Positions 38,623 to 48,533 are shown, counted from the first letter of the stretch. The stretch is 64,000 bases of DNA from Erythrobacter sanguineus (GCF_900143235.1 NZ_FRDF01000012.1:51028-115027), one strand, 5' to 3'. The notes: generated by a model from the letters alone, not told the origin. Numbers and translations: made by a program.

Positions 38623-39984
38623 TCAGCCTTCGAGCGCCGCCAGCACATCGCGGGTGAAGGCGGCGATATCGAAACGGGCACCGACCGGATCTTCGCCCCG
38701 GCGCACGATCACCACGTTGCGGGACGGGACGATCACGACATATTGCCCGCGATTGCCGAAGGCGGCGAAGGTATCGGACGGCACGCCTTCGGACTTGTTC
38801 ATCAACCAGAATCCCGCGCCATATCCGAACGGCCCATCGGGCTGCGGGCCGCTGGGAGTGGAGACGTAGTCCACCCATCCTTCGGGGAGGATGCGGGTGC
38901 CGTTCCAGACGCCATCCTGCAGATGCAACTGCCCCATCTTTACCAGATCACGCGCCGTGGTCCACGCTTGGCTCGACAGGATATATTGCCCGCGCCAGTC
39001 TGCTTCGGCAACAGTGTGCGTCATACCGAGCTTCGCGAATAATGCAGCCGGCGGGTTGGCTTGGAGGCTAGGCATGATGGCCTGGACTGCAGCGAGCGTA
39101 TCGTTGTTTGCGTAGCGATAGGTAGAACCCGGCTCGTTGATCAGCGGCCAATGGATGGCCCGCTCCCGAACCCCTGCCCCGCCCCAATAGATCGGGTCGG
39201 TGCGGTTTCCCGCCGTATCGGAATATCGCCCGGACGCCATCCGCAGGAGGTGATCGATCGTGATGGCGCGGCGGGGATCACCTCGCGTGTAGCCAAGTCC
39301 CGCCGACGCGTTCACATCGGCCTCGCCCCGCTGCACCGCCGCTCCGATCAGAGTTGCGGCGATGCTCTTGGCAACGGACCATGTGCGTTGCGGGGTCGCG
39401 GGGTCAAAGCCATTGGTGTAGCGTTCACCCACGATTCCGCCATCGCGCTGGACCAGCACCGCTGTAGTGCGAGCGTTGGCTCCATAGCTGCCTTCAAAAG
39501 CGCCCTCGAAGGTCTCCACCAACTCCTGTGGCGGAGCAGTCACGCGCGCCACGGCTCGTTCTCGGCTCGAAGGCCGATTTGCCGGGCGACCATAGAATTC
39601 AGGCGGGCCGCCAATGGGATTGAGCGCGCAGCCTTTGTCGTTGTCGAGATGAATGGCGGAGCGCGGAAACATTCCATCGGCCCATGAGACGGAGACGCGC
39701 TCCACCGTACCGTTGTCGTGACGCACGACATCATAGGCCAGATCGCGCACCAATTCATCAAGCGGTGCCTGAATGCCTGCCAATTCCCACTGCGCGACAC
39801 TCTCGGGCGTGCGGGTGGTGCCATTGGCCTCGGCATTGGCAATCGCGCTGCACAGGAACAGCGCCTTGTATCCCGCCGCCAGCGCACGGTCGTAGCGGGC
39901 GTCGAGCGCCTCCTGCTGGGTCTGGGAGAAGGCCGGTGCGGCGGCGAGCAGCAGCGCGGTAGCTGCAAGAGCGTTGCGGATCAT
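38623..39984 (-). CDS. Exported serine hydrolase (beta-lactamase/DD-peptidase fold)
   Basis: A 453-residue protein with a signal peptide (cleavage after AFS, residue 20) and a class-C beta-lactamase-like domain. The SxxK motif is S203-V-A-K206 in TWSVAKSIAAT, the YxN motif is in YRYANND, and the third motif is replaced by GNRGQYVVIVPS, as in many esterase/peptidase homologues. This pattern suggests an esterase or D-aminopeptidase-like enzyme rather than a resistance enzyme. ATG 39984 was preferred to a TTG nine bases upstream. Confidence 0.85.
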   Translation of the reverse strand: MIRNALAATALLLAAAPAFSQTQQEALDARYDRALAAGYKALFLCSAIANAEANGTTRTPESVAQWELAGIQAPLDELVRDLAYDVVRHDNGTVERVSVSWADGMFPRSAIHLDNDKGCALNPIGGPPEFYGRPANRPSSRERAVARVTAPPQELVETFEGAFEGSYGANARTTAVLVQRDGGIVGERYTNGFDPATPQRTWSVAKSIAATLIGAAVQRGEADVNASAGLGYTRGDPRRAITIDHLLRMASGRYSDTAGNRTDPIYWGGAGVRERAIHWPLINEPGSTYRYANNDTLAAVQAIMPSLQANPPAALFAKLGMTHTVAEADWRGQYILSSQAWTTARDLVKMGQLHLQDGVWNGTRILPEGWVDYVSTPSGPQPDGPFGYGAGFWLMNKSEGVPSDTFAAFGNRGQYVVIVPSRNVVIVRRGEDPVGARFDIAAFTRDVLAALEG

Positions 39985-40027
39985 GGGGCGCAACCTAAAG
40001 CGCGCGCATCAAAAGAAAAGAGGGGCC

Positions 40028-40063
40028 AAAAGGAAAGGGCCGGAAGCGTTCCCGCCCCGGCCC
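40028..40063 (-). terminator. Terminator of the alpha operon (after rplQ)
   Basis: On the minus strand GGGCCGG (complement of 40057-40063) pairs with CCGGCCC (40037-40043) and is followed by TTTCCTTTT. It lies about 75 bases after the rplQ stop. Confidence 0.65.
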
Positions 40064-40081
40064 TGTCTTGTCCTGTTGCGC

Positions 40082-40125
40082 TCCTGCAAAAGCAGGAACG
40101 CATGGGTTCCTGCCTTCGCAGGAAC
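40082..40125. repeat. Tandem REP-like hairpins after rplQ
   Basis: Two consecutive palindromes, TCCTGC-AAAA-GCAGGA and GTTCCTGC-CTTC-GCAGGAAC, directly downstream of rplQ. Confidence 0.6.
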
Positions 40126-40138
40126 GCACGCAACTGAA

Positions 40139-40558
40139 TTACGCGTCTTCGTATTCGTCTTCCGACTGCACCGGGCCGGAATCCTGACCGCGGGCGCTTT
40201 CATCGCGGTCGACCAGCTCGATGATCGCCATCTGCACGGCGTCACCAGCGCGAACACCGGCGCGCAGCACGCGGGTGTAGCCGCCTTCGCGGTCGGAATA
40301 ACGCTCACCAAGAACTTCAAACAGCTTCTTCAGCTGCGCTTCGTCGCCCAGACGGGCCATCGCCAAACGGCGGTTCGACAAGCCGCCGCGCTTGGCCAGC
40401 GTGATCAGCTTTTCGATGTAGGGGCGCAGTTCCTTCGCCTTGGGCAGCGTGGTCTTGATCTGCTCGTGCTTGATCAGCGCGGCGGCCATGTTGCGGAACA
40501 GGGCGGTGCGGTGACCCGACTTGCGGCCCAGCTTGCGGCCCGAAATACCATGACGCAT
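40139..40558 (-). CDS. rplQ: Ribosomal protein bL17
   Basis: Large-subunit protein at the peptide exit side. The 139-residue product starts with the family hallmark [17 protein letters not shown] and continues [21 protein letters not shown] and [15 protein letters not shown]. The C-terminal tail after residue 118 is acidic and group-specific. It is the last gene of the rpsM-rpsK-rpoA-rplQ unit and is separated from rpoA by 117 bases that contain a very stable hairpin. Confidence 0.97.
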   Translation of the reverse strand: MRHGISGRKLGRKSGHRTALFRNMAAALIKHEQIKTTLPKAKELRPYIEKLITLAKRGGLSNRRLAMARLGDEAQLKKLFEVLGERYSDREGGYTRVLRAGVRAGDAVQMAIIELVDRDESARGQDSGPVQSEDEYEDA

Positions 40559-40639
40559 ATTCTTTACTCCGTTCGAAAAGGGCCCGTGTCAGGTAGCCCA
40601 GTGCCGGTGGCCATTGTGGGCCGCCACCTTCGCCCAAAG

Positions 40640-40669
40640 TGTAAGCCCCTGCTTTCGCAGGGGCTTACA
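40640..40669. repeat. Perfect 13-bp hairpin between rpoA and rplQ
   Basis: TGTAAGCCCCTGC-TTTC-GCAGGGGCTTACA, beginning seven bases after the rpoA stop (minus strand). No T run follows. It could be an RNA-processing or 3'-end-stabilising element that uncouples rpoA and rplQ levels. Confidence 0.7.
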
Positions 40670-40675
40670 GATCGC

Positions 40676-41731
40676 TTAGCCCAAAAGCTCCTGCTCAAGC
40701 TTCTTGGCCATTTCCTCGATGTTCTCAGGCGGCCAGCCCGGAATATCCATGCCGAGACGCAGGCCCATGCTGGACAGCACTTCCTTGATCTCGTTCAAGG
40801 ACTTGCGACCGAAATTCGGCGTGCGCAGCATCTCGGCTTCGGTCTTCTGGACCAGATCGCCGATATAGATGATGTTGTCGTTCTTGAGGCAGTTGGCCGA
40901 ACGCACCGACAATTCCAGCTCGTCGACCTTCTTGAGGAGGTAGCGGTTAAGCTGGTTGGCGTCGCTTTCTTCCGGCTGCACGGCATGGCCGATCATCGCG
41001 CTTTGCGGCTGCGGGATGCCGTCCTCGAAGTGGACGAACAGGGTCAGCTGATCCTGCAGGATGCGCGCGGCATAGGCCACGGCATCTTCGGGGGTGACGG
41101 TGCCATCGGTTTCGACCGTGAGGCTGAGCTTGTCGTAGTCAAGCTCCTGCCCGACGCGGGCATTCTCGACCTTGTAGCTCACCTGACGGACAGGCGAATA
41201 GAGCGAGTCGACCGGAATAAGGCCGATCGGCGCATCGACCGGGCGGTTCTGGACGGCGGGCGAGTAACCCTTTCCGGTGTCGGCGGTCAGCTCCATGTTG
41301 AGCGTCGCGCCTTCATCGAGCTGGCAGATCACCAGATCCTTGTTCATGACCTCGATATCGCCGGTCACGGCAATATCACCGGCCTTGACTTCGCCCGGCC
41401 CGGTTGCCGAAAGCTGCAGCCGCTTGGGGCCTTCGCCTTCCATCTTGAGCGCGATCTGCTTCACGTTGAGGACGATATCGGTCACGTCTTCGCGCACGCC
41501 GGCAAGCGACGAGAATTCGTGCAGCACGTTCTCGATCTTGATCGAGGTGATCGCCGCGCCCTGCAGGCTGGAGAGCAGCACCCGCCGCAGCGCGTTGCCG
41601 AGAGTCAGGCCAAAGCCGCGCTCAAGCGGTTCGGCGACAAAGGTCACCTTGCGCTGACGATCGCCGCCATCCTTGATTTCGAGGGTGTTGGGTTTCTTGA
41701 GTTCCTGCCAGTTCTTCGTGTTGACGGACAT
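40676..41731 (-). CDS. rpoA: RNA polymerase alpha subunit
   Basis: Assembly platform and regulator-contact subunit of RNA polymerase. The 351-residue protein has the N-terminal dimerisation domain ([22 protein letters not shown]) and the C-terminal domain that binds UP elements and activators ([19 protein letters not shown] ... [12 protein letters not shown]). The extra C-terminal residues ([20 protein letters not shown]) are usual in alphaproteobacteria. It lies between rpsK and rplQ, 127 bases after rpsK. Confidence 0.98.
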   Translation of the reverse strand: MSVNTKNWQELKKPNTLEIKDGGDRQRKVTFVAEPLERGFGLTLGNALRRVLLSSLQGAAITSIKIENVLHEFSSLAGVREDVTDIVLNVKQIALKMEGEGPKRLQLSATGPGEVKAGDIAVTGDIEVMNKDLVICQLDEGATLNMELTADTGKGYSPAVQNRPVDAPIGLIPVDSLYSPVRQVSYKVENARVGQELDYDKLSLTVETDGTVTPEDAVAYAARILQDQLTLFVHFEDGIPQPQSAMIGHAVQPEESDANQLNRYLLKKVDELELSVRSANCLKNDNIIYIGDLVQKTEAEMLRTPNFGRKSLNEIKEVLSSMGLRLGMDIPGWPPENIEEMAKKLEQELLG

Positions 41732-41858
41732 GGATTTCCCCTAATTCGCCCTTGGCGGGCGGTTCAAATTCTGGGCGGGCCGGATGCTCTGCGAGGCGAC
41801 GCGGCACCGGACCCGTTCGGGCAGCGACGGCAAGGATTGCCGCCGCCATCCCGGCGGA

Positions 41859-42248
41859 TCAGACGCGGCGACGCTTGGACGGACGAACCCCGTTGTGCGG
41901 GATCGGCGTCACGTCACGGATCGAAGTGATGTTGAAGCCCACGGCGGCAAGACCGCGCAGCGCGCTTTCGCGACCCGAACCCGGGCCCTTCACTTCGACT
42001 TCGAGCGTACGCACACCATGTTCGGCTGCCTTCTTGCCGGCATCATCGGCGGCAACCTGCGCAGCATAGGGAGTCGACTTACGGCTACCCTTGAACCCCA
42101 TCATCCCGGCGCTGGACCAGCTGATCGCATTGCCCTGTGCATCGGTGATGGTGATCATGGTGTTGTTGAAGCTGGCGTTGATATGGGCAACGCCGCTGCT
42201 GATGTTCTTCTTGTCACGGCGCCGGATACGGCCTGGTTCGCGTGCCAT
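41859..42248 (-). CDS. rpsK: Ribosomal protein uS11
   Basis: Small-subunit platform protein of 129 residues. It shows [47 protein letters not shown] (each quoted in part), and the C-terminal [16 protein letters not shown] hallmark. It is placed 50 bases after rpsM and 127 before rpoA, the standard alpha-operon order. Confidence 0.97.
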   Translation of the reverse strand: MAREPGRIRRRDKKNISSGVAHINASFNNTMITITDAQGNAISWSSAGMMGFKGSRKSTPYAAQVAADDAGKKAAEHGVRTLEVEVKGPGSGRESALRGLAAVGFNITSIRDVTPIPHNGVRPSKRRRV

Positions 42249-42298
42249 CGTTAAATGTCCTTTAGCTCGTCAGAAGGAAAAAGCAGGCAGATGCCAGC

Positions 42299-42667
42299 TT
42301 ACTTCTTCTTGCCCGCGATGGGCTTGGCCTTGCCCTTGCGGGTGCGGGCATTGGTGTGAGTGCGCTGGCCGCGAACGGGCAGACCGGCACGATGGCGAAG
42401 GCCGCGATAGGCACGCAGATCCATCAGGCGCTTGATGTTCATCGCGGTGCCGCGACGAAGATCGCCTTCGACGGTATGGTCTGCATCGATCGTTTCACGG
42501 ATCCGCAGCACTTCCTCGTCGGTGAGGTCCTGCACACGCGCGCTGTGCGCAATGCCGAGCTTGTCGGCGATCTTCACAGCCGTGGTGCGACCGATACCGT
42601 GAATATAGGTGAGCGCGATGATCACGCGCTTGTTGGTGGGGATATTGACCCCGGCAATACGAGCCAC
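42299..42667 (-). CDS. rpsM: Ribosomal protein uS13
   Basis: Head protein of the small subunit contacting P-site tRNA and the large subunit. The 122-residue product contains [58 protein letters not shown] and [18 protein letters not shown] (each in part). The start is GTG at 42665-42667, with GGAGAAATAA as ribosome site. It is the first gene of the alpha block and has its own promoter upstream. Confidence 0.97.
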   Translation of the reverse strand: MARIAGVNIPTNKRVIIALTYIHGIGRTTAVKIADKLGIAHSARVQDLTDEEVLRIRETIDADHTVEGDLRRGTAMNIKRLMDLRAYRGLRHRAGLPVRGQRTHTNARTRKGKAKPIAGKKK

Positions 42668-42857
42668 TTATTTCTCCATGCTCCACAGGGTCTGGCAAAC
42701 CATACAGCCCACCCCCCTATCTCAACGCTTATTCACCGACTTGCCCGGCTGCCGCGGCTGCCTACCTGATGGCAGATACGCAAACGGCAAAAGTCCGGTC
42801 GGCACGCGCAAAGGCTGTGCCTGCCGAACTTGGTTCGAGCATGTCGAATGAGCGGCG

Positions 42858-42886
42858 CGCATAGGATGATTCGGCGACCGGGTCAA
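42858..42886 (-). promoter_or_regulatory. Promoter for rpsM-rpsK-rpoA-rplQ
   Basis: On the minus strand TTGACC (42881-42886) and TATGCG (42858-42863) are separated by exactly 17 bases, a good sigma-70-type match, about 190 bases ahead of rpsM. The rest of the 341-base gap (42668-43008) shows no gene. Confidence 0.55.
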
Positions 42887-43008
42887 CAGCCCGCCGCGCG
42901 CTACGCCGGATGATCCGGATAATTACGGGTCTCTCTTGCTGAACCAGCCCTGCCGCCGCGGTCAAGGCAGCGATGGCCGGTCATCCCCCGTCCGGATGGC
43001 TGATCTGC

Positions 43009-43740
43009 TCAGGGCTTGTCCTCATCCGCGAGGTCGCCGAACACATCATCGACCGATGGTACCCTGATACCCTCAGGTTTGCCACCATCGGGTTTGCCAG
43101 CACCGGGTTCGCCGGCATCCGGTTCAACCTGCAAGGCGGCGCTGGCATCGTCGGCCAACAGGGCCGCGCTTTTAGTGGCGGTCACCACCGGGCCAAGCAA
43201 TCCGGCCAGTGCGGTAAGCTGCGCGCCCATCACCCCGTCCACCGCCTTGGATATCACCGGCACCTCGTAACGCATCGAACCGCCGACATTATACTCCCAC
43301 ACGATCCGGGTGCCTTGCGGGGCCTCGCTGATGGCAATGGTCAGGATGCCTGTAACAGGCTCGCTCTGGAGCGGGCCGAGTGCGCCCTGCATCCGCAGCG
43401 CCCGTTGGGGAGAGGCCTGGATCACACGCATATGCTCGACACTGCCTTCGAGGGTGAAGCCACCCGGTTCGTCAACCTCGGGAATCTTTTCGCAAAAGCA
43501 CCCGCCAGCCTGCGGGGTGAGCGTGAGATTGGCCGCATCGCCCGACCAGGTGTGTTCCGCCCGCCACCAGCCCGCCGGCGAGATCAGCGCGAGCCACACC
43601 TCTGTGGGTGTGGCCGAAACCACCGCCTCGTGACGCGAGACAAAGCCGTTGTCGCTACTGCCGGTGACATCGGCAGCGGCCGGTGCTCCGCTCACCAGCG
43701 CAAGCGCCGCAGCGCCAATCGGCAGACGGATTTTCGGCAT
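43009..43740 (-). CDS. Exported SRPBCC-fold protein
   Basis: A 243-residue protein with signal peptide (cleavage after AAA near residue 22) and a START/SRPBCC lipid-binding-like domain: VSATPTEVWLALISPAGWW, the Trp-rich AEHTWSGDAANLTL, and GTRIVWEYNVGG. The C-terminus is Pro/Gly/Asp-rich (EPGAGKPDGGKPEG). Such proteins bind hydrophobic ligands; a signal peptide is less common in the family. It begins 66 bases after the adk stop, so it is probably expressed from the ribosomal protein/adk transcript. Role unknown. Confidence 0.75.
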   Translation of the reverse strand: MPKIRLPIGAAALALVSGAPAAADVTGSSDNGFVSRHEAVVSATPTEVWLALISPAGWWRAEHTWSGDAANLTLTPQAGGCFCEKIPEVDEPGGFTLEGSVEHMRVIQASPQRALRMQGALGPLQSEPVTGILTIAISEAPQGTRIVWEYNVGGSMRYEVPVISKAVDGVMGAQLTALAGLLGPVVTATKSAALLADDASAALQVEPDAGEPGAGKPDGGKPEGIRVPSVDDVFGDLADEDKP

Positions 43741-43806
43741 CGTGGCAAGCTCCCTTGTATGAGAGGTGCTCTAGGCCAAACGCCGCAAGGGTGAAAGAGC
43801 GGAGCC

Positions 43807-44454
43807 TCAGCTGCGCAAAATGGCGTCGATCGCGTCGGCCACCGCATCGATCGCGGCCATGCCATCAACCCGGCTGACAATGCCGCGCGCTTCGTAACCC
43901 GGCAGGATCGGCGCGGTCTTGGCGCGATATTCCTGCATCCGCATCCGCACGGTTTCCTCGTTGTCATCCGGTCGGCGCTTGAATTCCGTGCTGCCGCATG
44001 AATCGCACACGCCCGGATTGGACGGTGGGTTGGCGGTGTCATGATACAGCGCGCCGCACTTGGCGCAGGAGAACCGCCCGGTGATGCGTTCGACCAGCGC
44101 ATCCTCATCGACTTCCAGCTCGATCACATGAGCCAACGACCGGCCATTGCGGGCAAGGATCGCATCGAGCGCGTCGGCCTGGGGTGCAGTGCGCGGATAG
44201 CCATCGAAGATCGCGCCGGTCTCTGGCCCCATCGCGGCGAGTTCGGCATCGATCAGATCGGAGACGATTTCGTCCGAGACCAGCTCGCCCCGCTCCATCA
44301 CTTCCTTGGCCTTCAATCCGACCGGGGTCCCGGCCTTGACCGCAGCACGCAGCATGTCGCCGGTCGAAAGCTGGCGCATGCCATGGCGTTCGACCAGACC
44401 GGCGCTCTGCGTGCCCTTGCCGGCACCGGGAGGGCCTAGAAGAATGATGTTCAC
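43807..44454 (-). CDS. adk: Adenylate kinase
   Basis: Interconverts ATP, AMP and ADP. The 215-residue long-form enzyme starts NIILLGPPGAGKGTQSAG (P-loop) and has FDGYPRTAPQ, and a zinc-type LID with CAKCGALYHD ... CDSCGS, four Cys retained. GTG 44454 was chosen because GGGGGA lies six bases upstream and the P-loop begins immediately; a TTG start at 44490 would add twelve residues. It follows secY in the usual order. Confidence 0.95.
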   Translation of the reverse strand: MNIILLGPPGAGKGTQSAGLVERHGMRQLSTGDMLRAAVKAGTPVGLKAKEVMERGELVSDEIVSDLIDAELAAMGPETGAIFDGYPRTAPQADALDAILARNGRSLAHVIELEVDEDALVERITGRFSCAKCGALYHDTANPPSNPGVCDSCGSTEFKRRPDDNEETVRMRMQEYRAKTAPILPGYEARGIVSRVDGMAAIDAVADAIDAILRS

Positions 44455-44557
44455 GAACCGTCCCCCATTATCGCCGCCGGTCGTTGCCAACGGTTTGCTT
44501 TCAGACTTGCGGGTTCAACCAAGCGCGGCCTCGCGTCAAGCAGACTTGTGTCTGATA

Positions 44558-45922
44558 TCAGCGCATCCGGCCCTTGAGCTTCGCCTTCTTGATGAGATCG
44601 CCATATTGGTGGGCGAGCAGGTGCGACTGGACCTGGCTGATCGTGTCGACCGTGACGTTGACAACAATCAGCAGGCTGGTGCCGCCCAGAAACAAAGGAA
44701 TGCCGGTCTGGGCGATCATGTATTCCGGAATGACACAGACCAGCGTCAGGTAGATCGCGCCGACCACCGTGATGCGGGTGAGGACATATTCAAGATAATC
44801 CGCGGTCCGCTTGCCCGGCCGGATGCCGGGAATGAACCCGCCGTTCTTCTTGAGGTTATCCGCCGTCTCCTCGGGGTTGAACACCACCGCCGTGTAGAAG
44901 AAGCAGAAAAAGATGATCCCGATCGCATAAAGCGCCATGTAGATTGGCTGGCCATGGGCGAGATACTGGTTGAGCGAGACGATGGCGTTGCCAAAGGTGC
45001 TGTCGCCATCGACCGAGGTGCCCGCGAATTGCGAAATCGTCAGCGGCAGCAGCAGCAGCGAACTGGCGAAGATCGGCGGGATCACGCCTGCGGTATTGAT
45101 CTTGAGCGGCAGGTGCGAACGATCCGCCTGCATCATGCCGCGCTGGGTCGCGCGCTTGGGATACTGGATCAGCAACCGGCGCTGTGCGCGCTCCATGAAC
45201 GAGATCAGCAGGATCAGGATCACCACCATCGCAATGAAGCCGATGATGATGGTCGGTGCGATCGATCCGGTGCGCCCACCTTCGAACAGGTTGGTGGCAA
45301 AGGTCGGGAACTGCGCGACAATGCCGGCCATGATGATCAGCGACACGCCATTGCCGATCCCGCGGCTGGTGATCTGCTCGCCCAGCCACAGCAGGAACAT
45401 GGTCCCCCCGACAAGGTTGATCACCGCGACAATGCGGAACATGTAGCCGGGGTTGACCACCGCCTGCAGCCCGCTTTGCGCGCCGAAACTTTCGAGGCCC
45501 ACGGCGAGGAAATAGCCCTGGATCGCGCACAGGAACACCGTGCCATAGCGGGTGTACTGGTTGAGCTTCTGCCGCCCCGACGCGCCTTCCTTTTTCAGCG
45601 CAGACAGCGTGGGATGCAGCGCCGAGGCCATCTGCACCACGATCGAGGCGGTGATATAGGGCATCACGCCAAGCGCAATGAGGCTCATGCGTTCAAGGCT
45701 GCCACCCGAAAAGGTGTTGAACAGGTCGAGGATGCCGCCGCGGGTCTGGTCATACAGCTCGCTGAGGATCAGCGGGTTGACGCCCGGCAGCGGGACAAAG
45801 CTGAGGAACCGGAAAACGATCAGCGCCCCGATGGTGAACCAGATGCGCTGCCGCAGCTCGGTCGCCTTGGCAAAATTGCCGAGGTTGAGGTTGCTCGCGA
45901 TATTGTCGGCGCGTGATGCCAT
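44558..45922 (-). CDS. secY: Protein translocase subunit SecY
   Basis: The central channel of the Sec translocase in the inner membrane. The 454-residue protein has ten predicted helices. It shows LRQRIWFTIGALIVFRFLSFVPLPGVNP, the plug region (GGILDLFNTFSGGSLERMS), and the family stretch LWLGEQITSRGIGNGVSLIIMAGIV (each in part only). It lies between rplO and adk; the 188-base gap to rplO holds a GC-rich hairpin. Confidence 0.97.
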   Translation of the reverse strand: MASRADNIASNLNLGNFAKATELRQRIWFTIGALIVFRFLSFVPLPGVNPLILSELYDQTRGGILDLFNTFSGGSLERMSLIALGVMPYITASIVVQMASALHPTLSALKKEGASGRQKLNQYTRYGTVFLCAIQGYFLAVGLESFGAQSGLQAVVNPGYMFRIVAVINLVGGTMFLLWLGEQITSRGIGNGVSLIIMAGIVAQFPTFATNLFEGGRTGSIAPTIIIGFIAMVVILILLISFMERAQRRLLIQYPKRATQRGMMQADRSHLPLKINTAGVIPPIFASSLLLLPLTISQFAGTSVDGDSTFGNAIVSLNQYLAHGQPIYMALYAIGIIFFCFFYTAVVFNPEETADNLKKNGGFIPGIRPGKRTADYLEYVLTRITVVGAIYLTLVCVIPEYMIAQTGIPLFLGGTSLLIVVNVTVDTISQVQSHLLAHQYGDLIKKAKLKGRMR

Positions 45923-46068
45923 GTCGTCTCGTCGATCCTAGCTCTTGGTCCCGGCTCGGTGCCTGTATGGCACCATCATCGCGGAACATCCCTTGCACGC
46001 CGTATCGAAACCACTGGGCCCTTCCGGAAAAGAACCAGCCAATGCGCGCGAGAGCTTAAATAGGAAGC

Positions 46069-46097
46069 GCGGGGGCTCTTGTCGAACCCCCGCGCAT
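46069..46097 (-). terminator. Hairpin between rplO and secY
   Basis: GCGCGGGGG / CCCCCGCGC, nine perfect base pairs with an 11-base loop, 13 bases after the rplO stop on the minus strand, followed by TTCCTATTT. It may be a partial terminator or processing site lowering secY relative to ribosomal genes. Confidence 0.5.
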
Positions 46098-46110
46098 CGC
46101 CTTTTGTCGA

Positions 46111-46635
46111 TTACTTCGCGCGTGCTGCCTTATTGGCCTCGCGGCGGGCAAGCTTTTTCTCATGCTCGGGCACCGGAGCCGGAGCCACGTCAACCTTGCC
46201 GCCGGCCTTTTCGACCACCGCGATGGCGCCCTTGGTCGCGCCGGTCACGGCGATGGTCGCCTTGGCGGTGAAATCACCCTTGCCAAGCAGACGCACGCCA
46301 TCCTTGCCGCCGCGCACCAGACCCGCCGCACGCAGCGCTTCCTCGGTGATGGTGGCCTTGGCATCGAGCTTGCCGGCGTCGATGAACTTCTGGATCATGC
46401 CAACATTCACTTCGGCATAATCCTTGCCGAAGGGGTTGTTGAAGCCGCGCTTCGGCAGGCGCATGTGAAGCGGCATCTGGCCGCCTTCAAAGCCCTTTAC
46501 GGCAACGCCCGAACGGCTCTTCTGGCCCTTCTGACCGCGTGCCGAGGTCTTGCCCTTGCCCGAGCCGATACCGCGGCCCACGCGGATCCGGCCCTTGCGG
46601 GCGCCGGCATTGTCGCGGATGTCATTCAGTTTCAT
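46111..46635 (-). CDS. rplO: Ribosomal protein uL15
   Basis: Large-subunit protein near the peptidyl transferase region. The 174-residue product shows [44 protein letters not shown] and [20 protein letters not shown] (each in part), hallmarks of L15. The C-terminus is longer than in E. coli and ends in an Ala/Lys-rich tail. It is between rpmD and secY. Confidence 0.97.
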   Translation of the reverse strand: MKLNDIRDNAGARKGRIRVGRGIGSGKGKTSARGQKGQKSRSGVAVKGFEGGQMPLHMRLPKRGFNNPFGKDYAEVNVGMIQKFIDAGKLDAKATITEEALRAAGLVRGGKDGVRLLGKGDFTAKATIAVTGATKGAIAVVEKAGGKVDVAPAPVPEHEKKLARREANKAARAK

Positions 46636-46709
46636 GTGTCTGCACTCGCTTTCGCTTTTGTCGCGCTGGAAAATGGCAAGGCCCCGACGCTGCGGGGCCC
46701 GCCGGATAC

Positions 46710-46886
46710 TTAGTCGATCACCTGCACCAGATGCGGGATCTTGGCGATCGCGCCGCGCACTTCAGGGGTATCCTGACGCTCGACGATCTTGTGCATCTTG
46801 TTGAGGCCCAGACCGATAAGGATCTGGCGCTGGCTGGCGGGACGACGGATCGGCGAACCGACCTGCTTGATCTTGATGGTTGCCAT
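46710..46886 (-). CDS. rpmD: Ribosomal protein uL30
   Basis: A 58-residue protein read directly on the minus strand: start [15 protein letters not shown], middle [15 protein letters not shown], and end [14 protein letters not shown]. This is the compact uL30 found only in prokaryotic large subunits. It lies six bases after rpsE and 74 before rplO, its standard place in the spc block. Confidence 0.96.
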   Translation of the reverse strand: MATIKIKQVGSPIRRPASQRQILIGLGLNKMHKIVERQDTPEVRGAIAKIPHLVQVID

Positions 46887-46892
46887 CTGTCG

Positions 46893-47654
46893 TTACTCCA
46901 CGATCGCAGCGGCGTCGGCTTCCGCCTCGGCTGCACTCGATCCGCCGCGACCAAGCAGGTCTGCAACCTTCTTGCCGCGACGCTGGGCGACCGACTTCGG
47001 CGAAGTCTGCTCGGTCAGCGCGTCGAAGGTGGCGCGGATCATGTTATAGGGGTTCGACGTGCCGACCGACTTGGTCACCACGTCGGCGACGCCGAGGCTT
47101 TCAAACACAGCGCGCATCGGACCACCGGCGATGATGCCGGTGCCCGGAGGCGCCGTGCGCAAGGTCACCTTGCCCGCGCCGAAACGGCCATTGCCGTCAT
47201 GGTGCAGGGTGCGGCCTTCCTTGAGCGGGACGCGGATCATCTTCTTGCGTGCGGCAGCGGTTGCCTTGGTGATGGCTTCCGGCACTTCGCGCGCCTTGCC
47301 GTGGCCAAAGCCGACGCGGCCCTGGCCATCGCCAACCACGACCAGCGCTGCAAAGCCGAAGCGCTTGCCGCCCTTCACGGTCTTGGAGACGCGGTTGATG
47401 TGCACCAGCTTTTCGATGATGCCGTCATCTTCTTCTTCGCGCTTGCCACGGTTGTTGTCGCGGCCTCCGCGACCCCGACCACGGTCCCCGCCTTCGCGGT
47501 TTCCGCCGCGGCCACGACCACGGCCCTGACGCGGAGCGCCATCTTCGGCCTGCGCCGGAGACTGGGTTTCGGCAGCTTCCGAAGGCGTGGTGGCCACTGC
47601 GGGCACCTCGGCCGGGGTTTCGGTGTTCTCGGTGTTTGCGTTGTCAGCCATCAT
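46893..47654 (-). CDS. rpsE: Ribosomal protein uS5 with long Arg-Gly N-terminal extension
   Basis: Small-subunit protein that maintains decoding accuracy. The conserved body starts near residue 75 ([21 protein letters not shown]) and includes [23 protein letters not shown] and [20 protein letters not shown] (in part). The 253-residue length is far above the E. coli 167: the extra N-terminus is acidic then Arg-Gly rich ([21 protein letters not shown]). Two adjacent ATGs (47654, 47651) both fit; the first overlaps the rplR stop. Confidence 0.95.
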   Translation of the reverse strand: MMADNANTENTETPAEVPAVATTPSEAAETQSPAQAEDGAPRQGRGRGRGGNREGGDRGRGRGGRDNNRGKREEEDDGIIEKLVHINRVSKTVKGGKRFGFAALVVVGDGQGRVGFGHGKAREVPEAITKATAAARKKMIRVPLKEGRTLHHDGNGRFGAGKVTLRTAPPGTGIIAGGPMRAVFESLGVADVVTKSVGTSNPYNMIRATFDALTEQTSPKSVAQRRGKKVADLLGRGGSSAAEAEADAAAIVE

Positions 47655-47998
47655 CAGAACTCCAGCCCGCCTTCGCGGGCGGCATCGGCCAGCGCCTTGA
47701 CGCGGCCATGGAACAGGAACCCGCCGCGATCGAACACGACCGTGGTCACGCCCGCCTGCTTGGCGGCTTCGGCGATCTGCTTGCCGACCTCGGCAGCAGC
47801 CACGATATTCGCGCCGCTGTTGCTGACGCCCAGCGTCGAAGCGGCGGCCACGGTGCGGCCGGCAGCATCGTCGATGATCTGCGCATAGATGTGACGACCG
47901 GTGCGGTGCACCGAGAGCCGCGGCTTGCCGCCGGCACGCGCGCGGAGCGCAGTGCGGACGCGGCGGCGACGGCGTTCGAACAGGGAAAGCTTTGCCAT
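47654..47998 (-). CDS. rplR: Ribosomal protein uL18
   Basis: 5S rRNA-binding large-subunit protein, 114 residues. It shows the basic start [19 protein letters not shown], then [20 protein letters not shown] and [26 protein letters not shown] (each in part). It is one base after rplF and overlaps rpsE, the normal spc order. Confidence 0.97.
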   Translation of the reverse strand: MAKLSLFERRRRRVRTALRARAGGKPRLSVHRTGRHIYAQIIDDAAGRTVAAASTLGVSNSGANIVAAAEVGKQIAEAAKQAGVTTVVFDRGGFLFHGRVKALADAAREGGLEF

Positions 47999-47999
47999 C

Positions 48000-48533
48000 T
48001 TACTTCTTCTTCCCTTCCTTGCGGAAGATGTACTCGCCGCGATAGGCGATACCCTTGCCCTTGTAGGGTTCAGGCTTGCGCCAGCGGCGGATTTCGGCGG
48101 CGAACTGGCCGACGGCCTGCTTGTCGATGCCCGACACTTCGATCGTGGTCTGATCCGGGGTCTTCACCTCGAGACCTTCTGGCACCGGGAGATCGACATC
48201 ATGGCTGTAGCCAAGCTGCAGCTTGAGGTTGCGGCCCTGCGCGTTGGCACGGTAACCGACACCCTTGATGTCGAGCGTCTTGGTGAAACCCGCCGTCACG
48301 CCTTCAACGAGGTTCGATACCAGCGTGCGCTGCATGCCCCAGAAGGAGCGCGCCTGCCTGCTGTCATTGGCCGGCTTGACCGAAATCTCGCCCTCTTCGA
48401 CCTTGTAGTCGATCAGGTCCGACAGGCCCAGCGTCAGGGTGCCCTTGGGACCCTTCACGCTCAGCGTGCCATTGTCGATGGTGGCCGTCACCCCGCCAGG
48501 GATCGCCACCGGCTTCTTGCCGATGCGGCTCAT
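48000..48533 (-). CDS. rplF: Ribosomal protein uL6
   Basis: Large-subunit protein near the factor-binding site. The 177-residue product begins [20 protein letters not shown] and includes [30 protein letters not shown] and the end [19 protein letters not shown] (each in part). The two L6 repeats are intact. Its start overlaps the rpsH stop by one base. Confidence 0.97.
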   Translation of the reverse strand: MSRIGKKPVAIPGGVTATIDNGTLSVKGPKGTLTLGLSDLIDYKVEEGEISVKPANDSRQARSFWGMQRTLVSNLVEGVTAGFTKTLDIKGVGYRANAQGRNLKLQLGYSHDVDLPVPEGLEVKTPDQTTIEVSGIDKQAVGQFAAEIRRWRKPEPYKGKGIAYRGEYIFRKEGKKK

